Origin: Girardinichthys multiradiatus
Taxonomy: Eukaryota; Chordata; Actinopteri; Cyprinodontiformes; Goodeidae
Direction: 5' to 3'
Length of the DNA: 64,000 bases
NCBI RefSeq assembly: GCF_021462225.1
Contig: NC_061798.1
Coordinates: 24,281,320 to 24,345,319, forward strand
In this document: in pieces, positions 44,827 through 56,905 of the stretch
Layout of the letters: every line of letters starts with the position of its first letter
Numbering within the stretch: position 1 is the stretch's first letter
Position numbers and translations under genes: made by a program
The notes under the pieces: model-generated
What the model was told of the DNA's origin: nothing
What the model saw: the letters and a program-made list of their open reading frames with translations, nothing else
Databases searched by the model: none

Positions 44827-45529
44827 AGGGGATATGTCATGCAAAATACACTTTTTAGCCCTTAAATACATGTTGTTGTGTACTTGAAGTCTGTGGAGTG
44901 CAGAAAAGTAAAATTTTGTCTATCCAGGTTGCAGAGATATCTTTATATTCTGCTTGGGTCATATTTTTCAGTCCGTTCAGTTTTCTCTATCATCTGTCAT
45001 GTTTTTTGAACTATTACGTCACAGTATTTGCTGCGGAACAGCTAAACAAGGTCATGGACTTCCAGCTGATGAATTTCATGTATCTGCCATTTTTATTTTT
45101 TGCTGCGATTTTGTAGTCCAAGCTCAAGTATGCCTATGCTGCAAGAGGATAGGTTTTGTTTGGTCAATGGATGTATTAACCCACACAATTAATTACACCG
45201 TCCCCCAGCATCAGCACCTCTTCGAGGTGCCAGGTTACATTTCATTTTTCATGGAAATGTACCCACATCAGTAGGGGAAAATCCTCTTTGTTTGCACGAA
45301 GCACTTCAAGAATAAGTGACGTGGCTCAATAGCATTTAAAGAGACCGTACCAAAACGCGTTGCCCTCAGACACACATCAGAACAGGGAACTGTGGAGCCT
45401 GTGGAGCTACAATGACAAGGAATTTAGACCAAAGCATTACAGTTCCACTTTATATTGAATTGAATTATAGACCACAAATGAATGGTTTAAGTGAGCAAAG
45501 GTAGAATTTGAAAGCATGATGTGTCCCAT
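44827..45529. mobile_element. TTAA-flanked MITE-like element
   Basis: Flanked by TTAA on both sides (44,823-44,826 and 45,530-45,533). Inverted termini aggggatatgtcatgc and the inverse of gcatgatgtgtcccat agree at 12 of 16 positions. 703 bp and no transposase. TTAA target duplications are typical of piggyBac-type elements, but the termini were not matched to a named family. The short open frames inside show no motif. Confidence 0.6.
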
Positions 45530-45539
45530 TTAAGACCAG

Positions 45540-46570
45540 TGATTTGCAAATAGAGAGCTTATCTAAGTACATTACCTAAAGAAATCAATGCCATGCAAAT
45601 GCTTGAAAATGTATTACCTATGAGTATGATGAAATATCATTTCATTTTTACAGCATGGTTGTGTTACTTTCCACTAAACTCACTTACCAATTACATTATG
45701 GATGCTACATTCCTCCTATGCATTTGAACAAATCTTTTCTCCCAACTAGAATTTCAGCAAGAGAGCCATGGTTCTACATGGATTTCTCTATAACTACATC
45801 ATTTATTTCTAATGATAAATCTGACTCAACACTTAAAGCCTCATTTTACAATAAATGTACATTTTGCTCCTGCTGACAATGTTTTCAAGCATAGCAATGT
45901 GCTGAAGTGGTTTAACAACTAAAGGGTTAGCTTGTTTACTCTGTTTTGCATTGAACAGCTCAAAACTGAAACAGTGTTTCTGGTGCTCTCTCTGCACATC
46001 TCACACACACAGACATCTTGCAAATTGATTTAGATGAAGGAGATTCGATAACCTATCTAAGGTGTTAGCAACTGCTAAACATCAGTTTATATGTAAGAAG
46101 ACAAAATCCTTGTATCACAGTTCCGACAAATAACTGTACCTGGGCATACGTTGTTTTTTTCTTTCATTCTAAATAAATAAGCGGTCAGATCAGTCAAAAC
46201 ATTGATCTTAAAACATTATTTAATGTTTTAAGACACCGGACAGCTGCCTTAACATTAAAAGGTTAACCTTTCCAGAATCGCATCCTAAGTACAATTTAGT
46301 CACACCAGTTTTGTACCAAACACTATTTAATTTTTTGAGCAACCAATTGGCTGTATAAACATGTGACAGGTTGTTGCAAAGTCAGTGAACTTATGTTGAT
46401 TTTGTTTTATTCTCATGTTTCTCATAATAGAAAAAAATACACACCTCCTCATGCAAATTCAGGCCCTATTTCAAGCTGAGTGCTGCATTTTACCTCTCCC
46501 TGGTTTATACATTTTCAGATAAATAGTATAAGGTTTTGAATTACTTTTATATTTCAACCTGGAAAAACTC
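45540..46570. other. Unannotated non-coding stretch
   Basis: No gene or repeat boundaries recognised. Confidence 0.4.
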
Positions 46571-46574
46571 ACAA

Positions 46575-46958
46575 GAGAAGACAGGGATGCTGAGTCCCCA
46601 GTGGAATACGTAAATGCTGAAGATGACATACGCTTGAATGAACATCTTAGGGTTAGAATTAAAGGTGTCTTTCCCCTTGGGATCCAATCCTGCTGGTGGA
46701 GTGGAGGCCTGAGGAGATTTCGAAGGAGTTTGAAAGCCAGATGGTGGAGATGGGTTGGAGGAGGGTCAAAGTTCAGCTGCAGAACGGAGGGTTCCGTGGT
46801 TGAAGATCTTTTAAAGCAGAGCCTTGAAGGATGATTGGCCGGGGAGAAATGCAGACTTGACGCTGATTGGTGGAGCAGAGCCGCATGGAGGAGTAATTAG
46901 ACGAAGCTGGAGGTAATGGTGAGTCTTCCATGTTGAATTTTCGTTTAAACTCCATTAC
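46575..46958 (+). repeat. Unnamed interspersed repeat, copy 1
   Basis: Aligns with 62,596-62,692 plus 63,209-63,473. Shared blocks: acgcttgaatgaac/gagcttgaatgaac, gtctttccccttgggatcc, agtggaggcc, gaagccagatgg, gccttgaaggatgattgg, ggtgagtcttcca, ttgaattttcgt and aactccatta. Purine-rich on the plus strand. About 384 bp. No tRNA boxes or inverted termini seen. Confidence 0.85.
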
Positions 46959-46969
46959 ATAATCATTTC

Positions 46970-47520
46970 GTATTGAAAGCTTTCTCAGCATCAATCAATA
47001 GCCCCCAATAGCCATCACCTGGGTAGACATACGTATTTCCAAGTATTCAGAGTGAATCGTTTTACCTCAAAACACTTTATTTGAGGGTTTTAACAAATTG
47101 TTACCAGAATTTGCTGTACGCAGGCTCAGCTATACAAAATGTACTTTTAACTTAATCCCACAATTTGTCTCTATTTATTTTTACATCATTACTGGATATC
47201 AGGAGAAAAAAAGCCCTCAAACAATCATTTAGACATTATCTTGCCACAATGCTAGCAGTAGGATCATAATTTAAAAACCCAACTTATGCTTTTTAGCAAC
47301 ACAGTTATGTCTTTATAGTAAAGAAAGCCATCTCCTTTTGTAATACCTATTTTACTGACAGGGAAATAATTGATATGCTCATGTAATGTCAAGTGGGCAT
47401 GCTAAAGAAACTCAAATTAAAACAAAAGAGTGAGTAGGTGTGGAAGACCAAAGGAGTAGAGAGAAGAAAAAAAACAAAAACATTTGTTCATCTAACTGAT
47501 AAATGTGAGATGTTCTTGTG
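46970..47520. other. Unannotated non-coding stretch
   Basis: Nothing recognised. Confidence 0.4.
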
Positions 47521-47529
47521 TGTTCCCGA

Positions 47530-47880
47530 GCCTGATGATGTGTCTCCCTCCTGCCTTAGAACTTGCACTGACTGACTGGCCCCCATCTTCACTCAGCTCT
47601 TTAATAGGTCGTGTGATGTTATCTCCTGCTTCAAGCACTGCACCATCATCTCGGTTCCCAAAAAATGCACCCTCACAGGGTTAAATGACTACAGACCTGT
47701 TCCTCTGATGTCTGTGGCCATGAGCGATTGGTGTTGAATCATCAGAAGGACATCACAGGCTCACTGCTGAACCTCCTACAGTTTCCTTACTGGCCAAACA
47801 GGTTGATGGATGATTTAGTCAACCTGGAACTACACTTCATCGTGCATCATCTTAATTATTCTGGGACGTTTTCCAGGATC
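47530..47880 (+). pseudogene. Non-LTR reverse transcriptase fragment
   Basis: Plus-strand translation gives LFNRSCDVISCFKHCTIISV, PKKCTLTGLNDYRPVPLMSV, AMS. This is the N-terminal RT segment (NDYRP-type box) of a Rex1/CR1-like LINE. After a frame break it continues with sequence like SLLxxLQFxY and TxxxVNxxLHxIxHH (about 47,760-47,850). Badly decayed and with both ends missing. Confidence 0.65.
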
Positions 47881-47959
47881 TTTTTTGTATATGATTTGAA
47901 TTGAATCCATTGTACCACATAATAGATCTGCCTGTATGTTTCCACACTCCCTGCATGTT

Positions 47960-48305
47960 TCCATACTGGAATGTCTCCTGAATGTTATTTTTATTTAAGA
48001 AAGTTTGAAGCTGTGAGAGAAAGATTTTCTTCAAAGGTGTAGAAAGAAAGAGCAGTTTAGAAATGGGCCTTAAATTAAAAAGAACAGAATTGTCCACGTT
48101 TTTCTTTTTTAACAGAGGCTGCACGCTTGAAGGTAGCTGGCACAAAACCAGTGATAAATTAAACATATATCAGCACGCGTGTATGGTCCAACAGAACTAA
48201 AGACATCTTCAAGCAAATAGGAAGGGATACAGTCAGAGAAAGAGCTTGTGGGCTGTAGATGCTGAACTACATCTGTTAACATAGACAAGGACACGGCCTC
48301 CAACC
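47960..48305 (-). pseudogene. L2-type LINE reverse transcriptase fragment
   Basis: Minus-strand blocks: SLSMLTDVVQHLQPTSSFSD and CIPSYLLEDVFSSVGP (from 48,303). Then, in the next frame, SSVQPLLKKKNVDNSVLFNL, RPISKLLFLSTPLKKIFLSQ, LQTFLNKNNIQETFQYG. This is the start of the L2 RT domain, comparable to 31,777-31,910. One frameshift near 48,115; no catalytic motif is included. It lies tail-against-tail with the plus-strand LINE fragment at 47,530-47,880. Confidence 0.8.
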
Positions 48306-49358
48306 GCTTAAAAAGAGCTGAGCATTGTATTAGGATAGATGGGTCAGTATTGTAGGTGCCAGATGAAAACCTAAGAACAGAAATGTTTCTTGTAAAAAAG
48401 TTGATAAAATTATAAAAGAGTATGACTTATCATGTGCCTGGGTATAATAGGATTTTAAATACTGTTAGGAACAATAAATAGATCCTGAGGCTGTTGGTAG
48501 AAATACAATTATAAATATAAATACTTTTTGTACTCGTCACTGCATTCGAGTTTTAAGATCCTTGAATACTCATGAAGCTTGTCCTTTTTCCACTTTGTTT
48601 CTGCTCTTCTACATCAATGCCTAAGAGCGCAAATAGCAGCCATGGCTGTGTGCTGTATCTTAACCGGTGCCACAAAGTCCAATATGTTTGCTACAACCAC
48701 ATGTCACTGTGGGGATGGTGTACTGAGGGTGAATAAAACTTTATTTCACCTCCACACATTGCAGTTTGTGTGTAGTAAACATGCCACACATTTTTATAAA
48801 AAAAAACAAAACAAAACAAAAGAAAACAATGAAAATCACATATTGTATTTCCATTTCACAGCTATGGCTTATCTTGTGTTATTCTGTAACATTAAATATC
48901 AAAACACACCAAATACCATGTCTGTAAACTGAAAAAAATTGAAAAACATTAAGACATACGAATAAGGCACTGTATTCTTGATCTTTTTTTATTTGTACAT
49001 TCTGCTCAAGACAAATATCAAAGACGTTTCATAGAAAGAAACATGAGTTCATGGATTTTCTTAAATTGTCTTACCTATAACTATCAAAATTATATGTAAA
49101 ACTGTCCCAAATATATTTTAATCTTTGTAGGATTTAGAGGGGCATTCAGAGGCACAGCTGGTGATATAATAGGTCACACATTATTCTGAGTCATGCACAA
49201 CAAATGTGTGTGTGGGGGTATACAACAAAAAAGATATATGCATGTATCATGATGAGATACAAGGCTTAGCTTTTAGGCTAAAAGCTCTGTAATTTATTAA
49301 AGCTATGCAACTGTTCATGTTCATATGGCAGAGCTGGTGTGCTTGTGTGGAAATGTTT
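48306..49358. other. Unannotated non-coding stretch
   Basis: Nothing recognised. A poly-A/aaaac tract lies near 48,799-48,827. Confidence 0.4.
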
Positions 49359-49362
49359 GTTT

Positions 49363-49398
49363 TGTGATGGAAATTCTTGCAGTAAGCATTCCACAGTG
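49363..49398 (+). repeat. 5' LTR stub of the second ERV
   Basis: 36 bp identical to 53,959-53,994, preceded by GTTT. The other 393 bp of the LTR are absent. Confidence 0.85.
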
Positions 49399-50134
49399 CT
49401 GTGAACTAATAATTTTAAATCTGATTATTGTCCAAGCAGAAATAATATATTTAGCCAATCCTTCAATCTCTGCAGAAAGTTAACACCATTGTTCAATGCA
49501 GTAGTACTCAACTTGTGGTTCCTGGACTCCTGAAGCCTGTAAGCCTTAGATTTTGGGTCCATAAAATTATAATATTTAATTAAAGGTAGGCTGATTACTT
49601 ATTAAAATAGATCTAAGCCAATGATGAGTTCCAGTCATTTGGTGGCTTTGAAATGCAATAATACTCTAAATTTCTACTCTGGGGAACACAGATTGGGGTT
49701 GAAGAGTTTAGTTTTGGAACCAAGGTTAGGACTTGTATAACGGAATAAAGACAAGTAAAATCCTTCATTTTAGGAAAAGAAAAGAAATAAAGGCCCTCTT
49801 AACAGTAAGAGGATGGTCGGCTCAAACTCAAGTCTCCTTGTTTGATTTCTTAAGGTTTAAAGATTAAAAGAATACATAGGAGTACAAAGGTACACAAGGT
49901 AATTTCAGATTACTAAGAGATAAAATATTGGAACATATATCAGCATTTGGATTGTAAAAGAGGGGTTCTAGTAATAAGTTCTCCCCAACTCTCAAAATTT
50001 AAATAGCCCAAATTAAAGAAAATGAGAAAAAGTCCAGTTTGGAGACAAGCTTCTTATCTTAATTTCTGATTAAGTCAAACACTGCAGTTTTGTTTAGTTT
50101 GGGTATAACATGAAAATGTCAACGCTGACTTTTC

Positions 50135-50190
50135 TAATTTCCCCTCGGGGATCAATAAAGTATCTTTGAATTTGAATTGAATTAAATTAA
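50135..50190 (+). repeat. LINE 3'-tail-like fragment
   Basis: aatttcccctcggggatcaa, taaagtatctttgaat, then gaattgaatt-type repeats: a typical fish non-LTR retrotransposon tail, very short. Confidence 0.55.
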
Positions 50191-52039
50191 AAATTCTTCT
50201 TTGCATTTAACTTGAAATTCTGCAATGCAGCTGCGATCAAATTGAGCCAAACAAAAAGAGAACTATAACAATAACTCTCAGGGTTGTAGTTATTTTTATT
50301 ACAGAGTTACAGTACAAAGAATTAGCAAAAGGTTTCAGCATCAGTAAATTTGGATTCATATAAGAGAAAACTGTTGCGGTGCTTCTAAATACTTTGAGAT
50401 TTTTTGGACTATGTGCACTCATTTTTAAAAAAAGGATCCTGACGATTGTCATAACAAAATTGATCAATTATAGCATTAAAAGATATGGCTGAGAAAACAT
50501 ATTCTGAAAAGAGATTGTTAAAAATGTATTTGAATTCTTGAAGCTTCAAATTTGGCCATTTGTTTGTCTTTGATGTTTTGTCTTTGTTTTGTTGGACTGA
50601 ATGTTTGATTATATGTTGCATGAAACGATAATCTATGTTTAGAATAATGTTTCTAAATCCCAGATTGATTAAACTTTGAGTTTTCAGGAGAGTTAAGAAG
50701 CAGCTTGTTTCTGAGGTAGGTGCATGTTAACAGTTTTGTAGTTTAAGTTACACTAATGTGGGATGGAATGAAGAAACTGTGGGTCCGCCCATAGGCTGTC
50801 AATCAAAGGTTAGTTCTGCCTGACTCCGCCCACCTACCAGGTTGGTTCATGCCTTTGTTGTCATGGTAACGCTCAGCACCTCCATTCCTGAGTTTTAACA
50901 CTGTTTAAGAGACAACAGAATCAAAATGCTTGTAGTGATTGTTGCCTTAAAAACATGTTTTTTTTTTTTTTTTGTATAATGATTAAGGATGTAGCATGAC
51001 TTTTAGATTTCTGTGTTTTATTACTAAAAGGTTAATGAAATAGTTTAAACTAGTTTGAAGAATTAGTTTTGCATGCAGAATCATTGGTGATTTATTAGAT
51101 TGAAAGTTTCCCTGGTGCCATTAAGCTAGCTGACAATTCAAGATATGCCAAAAGTAAGGAATATGTTTTTGATAAAGAATCAGAGTTATGATTTCATACT
51201 TGGTGGGAATTATTTATGAGATTCAATTTGTAGGGTTTATGCATCTGAATTACATTGGATGTCCATTAATCTAATATTCATCTTTATACAAGACAAATTA
51301 GGATGATATGTGACTAATTTCTAAGTGAGACATTGATGAACTGAATAATTAAAGTTTGTGTTTTGTTGTTACTGGAACTGAATTGCAGTTAAAAACATCT
51401 GGATTTTTTTTATTTATTTTTTTTATGTTGCTTTCGTTAAATTCATAGTGACACATAGTTATGTCAGAATTCATTTCTTTGGTTCTATGTAATGTGATCT
51501 TGGTTACTAGAAAATCTTTGTACAAACTTTTTGCTGGATTGTCGCATGGGTTGGACCCTGCGCCAGAAGAGGGGAATGTCAGAATAAAGTAACATGGGGT
51601 TCCAAAAGTTTTAGCACTCATGGGAAAAAGGGCAGCTCAGACCTCCAGTGAGGACTTAGTGACAATGCGAGAGAGACGTTGTACTTTGTTTATATAAATG
51701 GTGCATAGCTCCCTAAGACCACATTCTGAAAACCTCTCTGAAATTATGGTGTTGATTTTTTGTGAAATTTTATATCTCCACAGATTAGACCATTTTTGAA
51801 ATTCTTTTTGGGTTTTCTGAAACTATGAAATGTTGACCTGTAATCAGACCTTCCTCAAACATCATGTCACATTTTTGATATTCAGAATATTTAGCTGATG
51901 GTCATTGCTAGTATATCAGGTGAAGTCAGAAGATCAATTCTTTGGATTTTGTTGGATGTTTTGATGAAGTTCATGTAGTTAAGCACTTAGGTTTGAGAAT
52001 GGGACTTTGAATTGAAAATTAGCCAAGTGTTGTGAAGGC

Positions 52040-52462
52040 TCTAACTATTGTTCTCACTTATATGAGATTGAGACAAAGGACACAGGCAAATCTCAGTCCT
52101 TTTGAAGTGCTGTGTGGCAGGTCTCCTAATTTGGACATGCGGATATTGCCAAGATAATTTTCTTCCACATCTTTGTGTGAAGGTAGGATGTTGTTTTACT
52201 GTCAAAACCTGTCCACTGTGTTTTCTCAAGTTTCACAGATGGTGAAGGCTGCAATACCAGAAACAGCCACTTCCACCCTCCAGTCCTTTATTCCTGGGGA
52301 CTGGATTCTGGTCAGAGAATCTAGGAGAAAACACAGGAAGTCCAGGCGCTGGAATGGCCCATATCAGATCCTACTAGACACCCAGGAAAGCTGCAGGAAA
52401 GCTGCAGGAAAGCTCCAGCTCCTCCAGCTTCATCTGGCTTCCAGGACACAAGTCATCTTCTA
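52040..52462 (+). pseudogene. ERV integrase C-terminal region
   Basis: One frame gives LTYMRLRQRTQANLSPFEVL, CGRSPNLDM (52,055-52,140), the end of the integrase core. An in-frame TAA follows, then, from about 52,240, KAAIPETAT and QSFIPGDWILVRESRRKHRK, with RRWNGPYQILLDTQES, the SH3-like C-terminal domain of gamma/epsilon-type integrases. A triplicated gaaagctgcag unit (52,387-52,412) disrupts the following beta strands. The catalytic triad region is not present upstream. The rest of pol cannot be recognised. Confidence 0.75.
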
Positions 52463-53088
52463 ACTGGATCATCCACGGCTGAAAGGTGTGAGGACAGCGG
52501 ACCACCACAAGATAAAACACTGTAAGCTGATCACTGGCGAGTGATTGAACAGGTGGTTGAAGAACACTGTTCTTACAAGGGCACAATAATCCCTTGGGCA
52601 GTGCAACGTTATTTCAGAATCTACTTAAGGCCATCGCATTGCCTGAAAGTTAGAAATCATAAGGTCATTTGCCTCACTGCACACACACCACAGTGAGAGA
52701 TTCTTTCCTCCCACTTTGACAGCGAAACTGACTCTGAGGAGGATATCTCGGATGCTTTTATCTAACTTTTATGTTTATTGCTTGATATTTATCATTATGG
52801 TATTATTACAAATTTGAATGTGTTCATTTCCACTGTTGTTTAGTTGGACTATGGAAGCCTAACTTCCAGCAGGTTAGAGTTCCTGTTTCTAAATATATTT
52901 CTAGAGGAGCTTCCTACGACCGCCCACCTGTACCAGACTGGTAACAGGGCAGCTTGAAGCCACTCAGGAGAGTCAGCAGGATTTTTTGTTTTTTTTGTTT
53001 TTTAAGTTGTGTTTATAATTTGTTTTCTTTGAAAAAAAACTGTTTGCTTTCAGTACCAGAAGAAAGGACATTCCACTTCAAGGTCACG

Positions 53089-53945
53089 ATGCAGTTAAAT
53101 GGAAGATGGTCTGTTCTGATGCTAATGATTGGTATTGCAAATATTTTTTATAACTCTTGTGTTCATTTTGGGAAAGGTACAGCAAAGACAATGTGTGGTT
53201 AATCTGACTAATAATATTCATCAAAGGATTCGAAGAGAGATTCATCACTTTTCTGACTACTATGATCATACTGATAATGTATGGTGGCAACTGATGCATC
53301 AAAACTGTGAGGAATTATACTGTAAGAAAAAGCAGAAATGTTAGTACATTTTCTAGTGAGACTAATTTAACGTGTGCTTCTACAGGAACTCTTTATAGAA
53401 TTCGGGGTATTAGAAATCCGATTAAAGATCCAGATATTTGTATTACACAGGAGGAAAGTACACCTTATTTCCTTAGAAAGACGGAGGGTTGTAAAACTAT
53501 TATACCAGTTTCATGTGCCTTGACCCACATTAATACATCTAGACCTTGTCCTGTCAGGACTGATCCTTATACTATTTCAGAATCTTTGGCTCCAGATCCC
53601 CTTGTGTTAACTCTTAATCTTACAGCCTTACCGGATGGAGGTTAATTGTATGGCATGGCAGGTAAATTAACCAGGGGTCTTGTTACTTTTCCTAGTATAG
53701 ATGGGTTTTCGTGTCCTAAGAACATGGGTTGGATGTGTGGAAATAGATCATATCTGTATCTGCCTGCTACTTGGTCTGGAATATGTTATCTAGCTCACTT
53801 AGTACCTACGGTCACAACTTATACTTCAATCAGCCTAAGCTATTAGAACGATGAGTTTGCAAACTAGAATGACTTTGGATTATCTGTTAGCTGAGAGGGG
53901 TGATGGTTTTGAAGAATTTTCCTTTAGTTGTGATTATCTTGTAAT
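53089..53945 (+). pseudogene. Retroviral envelope relic
   Basis: ATG at 53,089 opens a leader with a hydrophobic core (RWSVLMLMIGIANIFYNSC). Two frameshifts (about 53,175 and 53,330) and a TAA at 53,643-53,645 break the chain. The surface-subunit part has several N-glycosylation sequons (NLT, NTS, NLT, NRS) and paired cysteines, including GWMCGNRSYLYLPATWSGIC. After a stop near 53,843 a short piece in another frame reads SLQTRMTLDYLLAERG, matching the heptad/immunosuppressive-like region of gamma-type transmembrane subunits. The cleavage site, fusion peptide, CX6CC and membrane anchor are not seen. Non-functional; old copy in the host genome. Confidence 0.75.
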
Positions 53946-53946
53946 C

Positions 53947-53958
53947 AGAAGAAAGGAG
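53947..53958 (+). promoter_or_regulatory. Polypurine tract
   Basis: agaagaaaggag ends directly at the TG of the 3' LTR. Confidence 0.85.
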
Positions 53959-54387
53959 TGTGATGGAAATTCTTGCAGTAAGCATTCCACAGTGTATGAC
54001 CTTTGGTTTACCTCACTCCAGTGAACATCTGTGTTAGAAGAGGAAGCTGTAAAAGCCATTATTAGAAGTTTAATGGTTAAGGGCATTTGTTAGGGTGATG
54101 CCTCAGGGAGAGTAGATGGTTGTTCCTAGGTAACCTAGTCACCACTGAACCCGAGAAGGGTCTGGGGTCATAAAACACAGACTCTTTGAAGTGTTGAGAT
54201 AACACTGTCATGTTCTGGTATAAATACTGTGTGTAAATGTTGATCGGGGCTCTGTTTCACTGACTAACCTCAGTGTCAGGGTCTTCAAACGCTGAATGCC
54301 TTTGAATAAAACTTATAAAGACAAAGTCCGGATTTTCTCTTGTTATGAGTCAACTTCTACCCACTTTGATAAGAAAATTCCACAACA
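53959..54387 (+). repeat. 3' LTR of the second ERV
   Basis: 429 bp, TGTG...AACA, with short inverted ends (tgtgatggaa / ttccacaaca). A TATA-like tataaata lies at 54,219-54,226 and AATAAA at 54,305-54,310, about 85 bp apart. Followed by GTTT. Confidence 0.88.
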
Positions 54388-54391
54388 GTTT

Positions 54392-56820
54392 GATAAGGTA
54401 AAATCCACTCAGCTATGAGGTAACTCATTAGGCTACTGTTGTCTCACTTCTCGATAGGCAAAATACCAGCCGTCTGGGCGTTTATAGTCCCTCTTTTTTT
54501 ACAAAGCTCTTATTTCTTCCACAGAATCCAAGAGCAATCACCAATCAATCTTATACACTCACCTAGCCCTGGCTCTTCTGTTAACCATCTCCTGCCTTCT
54601 CCTGGTTTTGTTCCTGGGAACTCTCAGCTACCTCTCCAGCCACATTTAGATGGATCCCCTCCTCTTGAATCCTTTTTATGCCCTTAACGCTCATCAGGTT
54701 CATCATTTCAACCCTCTGTAATCATGTATTTCATGCATTTTTCCAGTATACTTGGCCTCACCTGAGTCATCTGTCACTCCTCTGCCTTGTCTCCTCAATA
54801 CTCAGGGTCTGACTTTTTTTTTTTAATCCTCAGTGATTGCCTGTCACTGTTGATTGTAGGACTTTGACACTTCTCTTGCCCCCTGCTGTCCTCTAACCCA
54901 GCCCGTACCAATAATTTTCTTTTGTCACCGTCAAAATCCTTTCTGCTTGTACAAGAAATTGTCAGACGTTCAGAGAAGGTGATCGTGTCAGAGTCTGGTT
55001 GTCTCCGTGCCTGCTGCTTCCTTATTCCACCTCTAGGGGCTGCAGAGCTGGAAGACCAAAGGTGTAACAGGTGTTCTTCATTGACTCATCAGATCAGAGG
55101 ACTATATGAGGGCGGCTTACCTGCACTTCTGTGCCTGAGCGTTTTTGCCCTTCGTGGTAGTACTCCCTGGCCATATACCTTGTATCTTGTGATTGTTTTA
55201 TGAGGATTTTTACTAACAGTCTGTTTACCTTGTCTTAGGCACCTCAGCCTTGCTCCTTGTTGGAGATCTCAAGAAAACCTCTGATCACAGTCTGTACTCT
55301 GGATTCATTCCATGCAGCGGGCTGCCCTGGATACCTCTCTGTCTGGTTAAGCGAACCCTGTCAACCCTCATATGGTTCCTCCTGGATCATCAAGAAGCCC
55401 CAACGGAATCAGCACTACTTCACTGTCCCAGACTCGCAAATTCTCCCTTGCTAGTTAAACTGGGTTGATAAAGAGTAACTGCAAAACAATGGCAAATAAA
55501 TCATTTTTATATCAATAGTGATATTTTCATTAATTTATTTACTCATTCATTTTTATTTTTTCCATCTAAATGATGACCTTCCAAAGGTTTCTTTTGTCCA
55601 AAGGCATAGAAATACAGCATCATCAATAAAAATATAAGGCTGCCCTCTTTTTGGAATTATTTTAATTAGGCATGGCCTGATCCAATCCCAGATATCCCAA
55701 ACTATCTGCATGAGAAATCCCAGATGAAACTTCAATAAGTTCTTCAATAAGCATGCATTATGGATACCCCATTACATATCACTTTTTTACATAATAGAAT
55801 TTGATTCTCAGAGATAAAGAGCAAACCATGTGTACTATCGAAGCATTCAGCTGGAACTACACAACAAAAGGAAGGGGTTTGCGACACACAGCATTCAATG
55901 AGCAATGCCTAATGTGTGGAGGATTTCCCCTGATGAGAAATTACTTACAGGGCTGAGCCCACTGGCACAATCGTTGTGGAGGCCATACATATGCATTCAG
56001 TCCATTAAATACAAGGAGCGTTGTTGTGTACCATTCATGATATTATGTGCATCAGATTCTGCTGATCAAGCTATTTCTCAGATCAGATACAATACGTCCA
56101 TGTAGCCCCTCTGTTCTGTGTGCTCCATAGACTGATGCTGCAGCTGCTGTCTTAGTATCATACATGTAGTACCACTACATCACACTCATTCTGCAATCCT
56201 GTCTTACACTTACAGTTAATAGTGGTTGCAGGTTCGTTACTGCGTGACAAGTTAAATCAGTAGCATAATATTGGTGGGTAGACTTCAATCCCCTATTCCA
56301 TGTCAAGACATTTTAGTTGATCGAAAGGCAAAAAGAGCAATTGTAGATCACAGAAAAAAATTATGATCTGAAAGGAGGTTGTGATTTTGTCAGCCGCACC
56401 CCCAGCGAGCCATGCAACTGGCTTTTGTCTGGTCTTTTGTTTTTCATGATCAGTTTCCCTTTGTATGTCATGTAAAAGTTTATTATAAGCCGTGCACATT
56501 ATTTGGATAACCTAATAAATCTGGGTGTTTCCCTACAATGTATGAGTTTTTTTTACCCTTTGTGATGATATTGATGAAGAGGGAGAGAACGCTTTAGTTT
56601 CCTACCATGTATTTGTTGTGTGATCTGCTCTACGGATTCTTTTGGCTTCCCAGGCAGTGTTGCCAAATCAGTGGCTTTATCAATATGGATATGTTTTGTG
56701 AGTAATCAAATACCTCCAACTCTTTTACAAAAAAAAAACGACTAGCAACAAATGTAGGGATTTATTTTACAAGATCCTAAAACTGGAAAACCACATTTTC
56801 ACTATGTTTTCTCTACAGAT
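54392..56820. other. Mostly unannotated; C/T-rich repeat-like segment inside
   Basis: 54,985-55,470 is C/T-rich, starts tgtcagagtctggttg and has the look of an LTR or transposon UTR, but has no clear ends, duplication or coding motif. The rest shows nothing. Open frames here are composition artefacts as far as I can judge. Confidence 0.35.
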
Positions 56821-56826
56821 GATACA

Positions 56827-56905
56827 GGTAAGGTAAGATAAGTTTATTTATATAGCGATTTTCAGCAACGAGACACTCAAAGCGGAACTGTAAATATACA
56901 AGCCA
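56827..56905 (-). repeat. L2-type LINE 3' tail, reverse orientation
   Basis: The reverse complement matches the 3' end of the L2 at 33,216-33,285: ataaataaacttatcttacc, tgctgaaaatcgctata, ctttgagtgtctcgt. About 80 bp, extremely 5'-truncated. Confidence 0.85.

Larger units (their letters stand above)
49363..54387 (+). mobile_element. Second retrovirus-like element with collapsed 5' LTR
   Basis: The 3' LTR (53,959-54,387) starts tgtgatggaaattcttgcag. The same 36 bp occur at 49,363-49,398 and then diverge completely. GTTT precedes 49,363 and follows 54,387, a 4-bp target duplication. Near the 3' end are integrase C-terminal and envelope relics in the correct order, and a polypurine tract. From 49,399 to about 52,030 no LTR, gag or RT sequence is recognisable, and a LINE-type tail sits at about 50,135-50,185. 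Confidence 0.75.

Noticed and set aside
50750..50890. GC-richer patch with ccgccc/ccgccca motifs as a promoter
   Set aside because: Short, with no initiator or downstream coding evidence; could equally be repeat sequence.
54922..55468. Overlapping open frames resembling a coding exon
   Set aside because: Two frames are open over the same C/T-rich stretch and the sequence looks like a transposon UTR or LTR.
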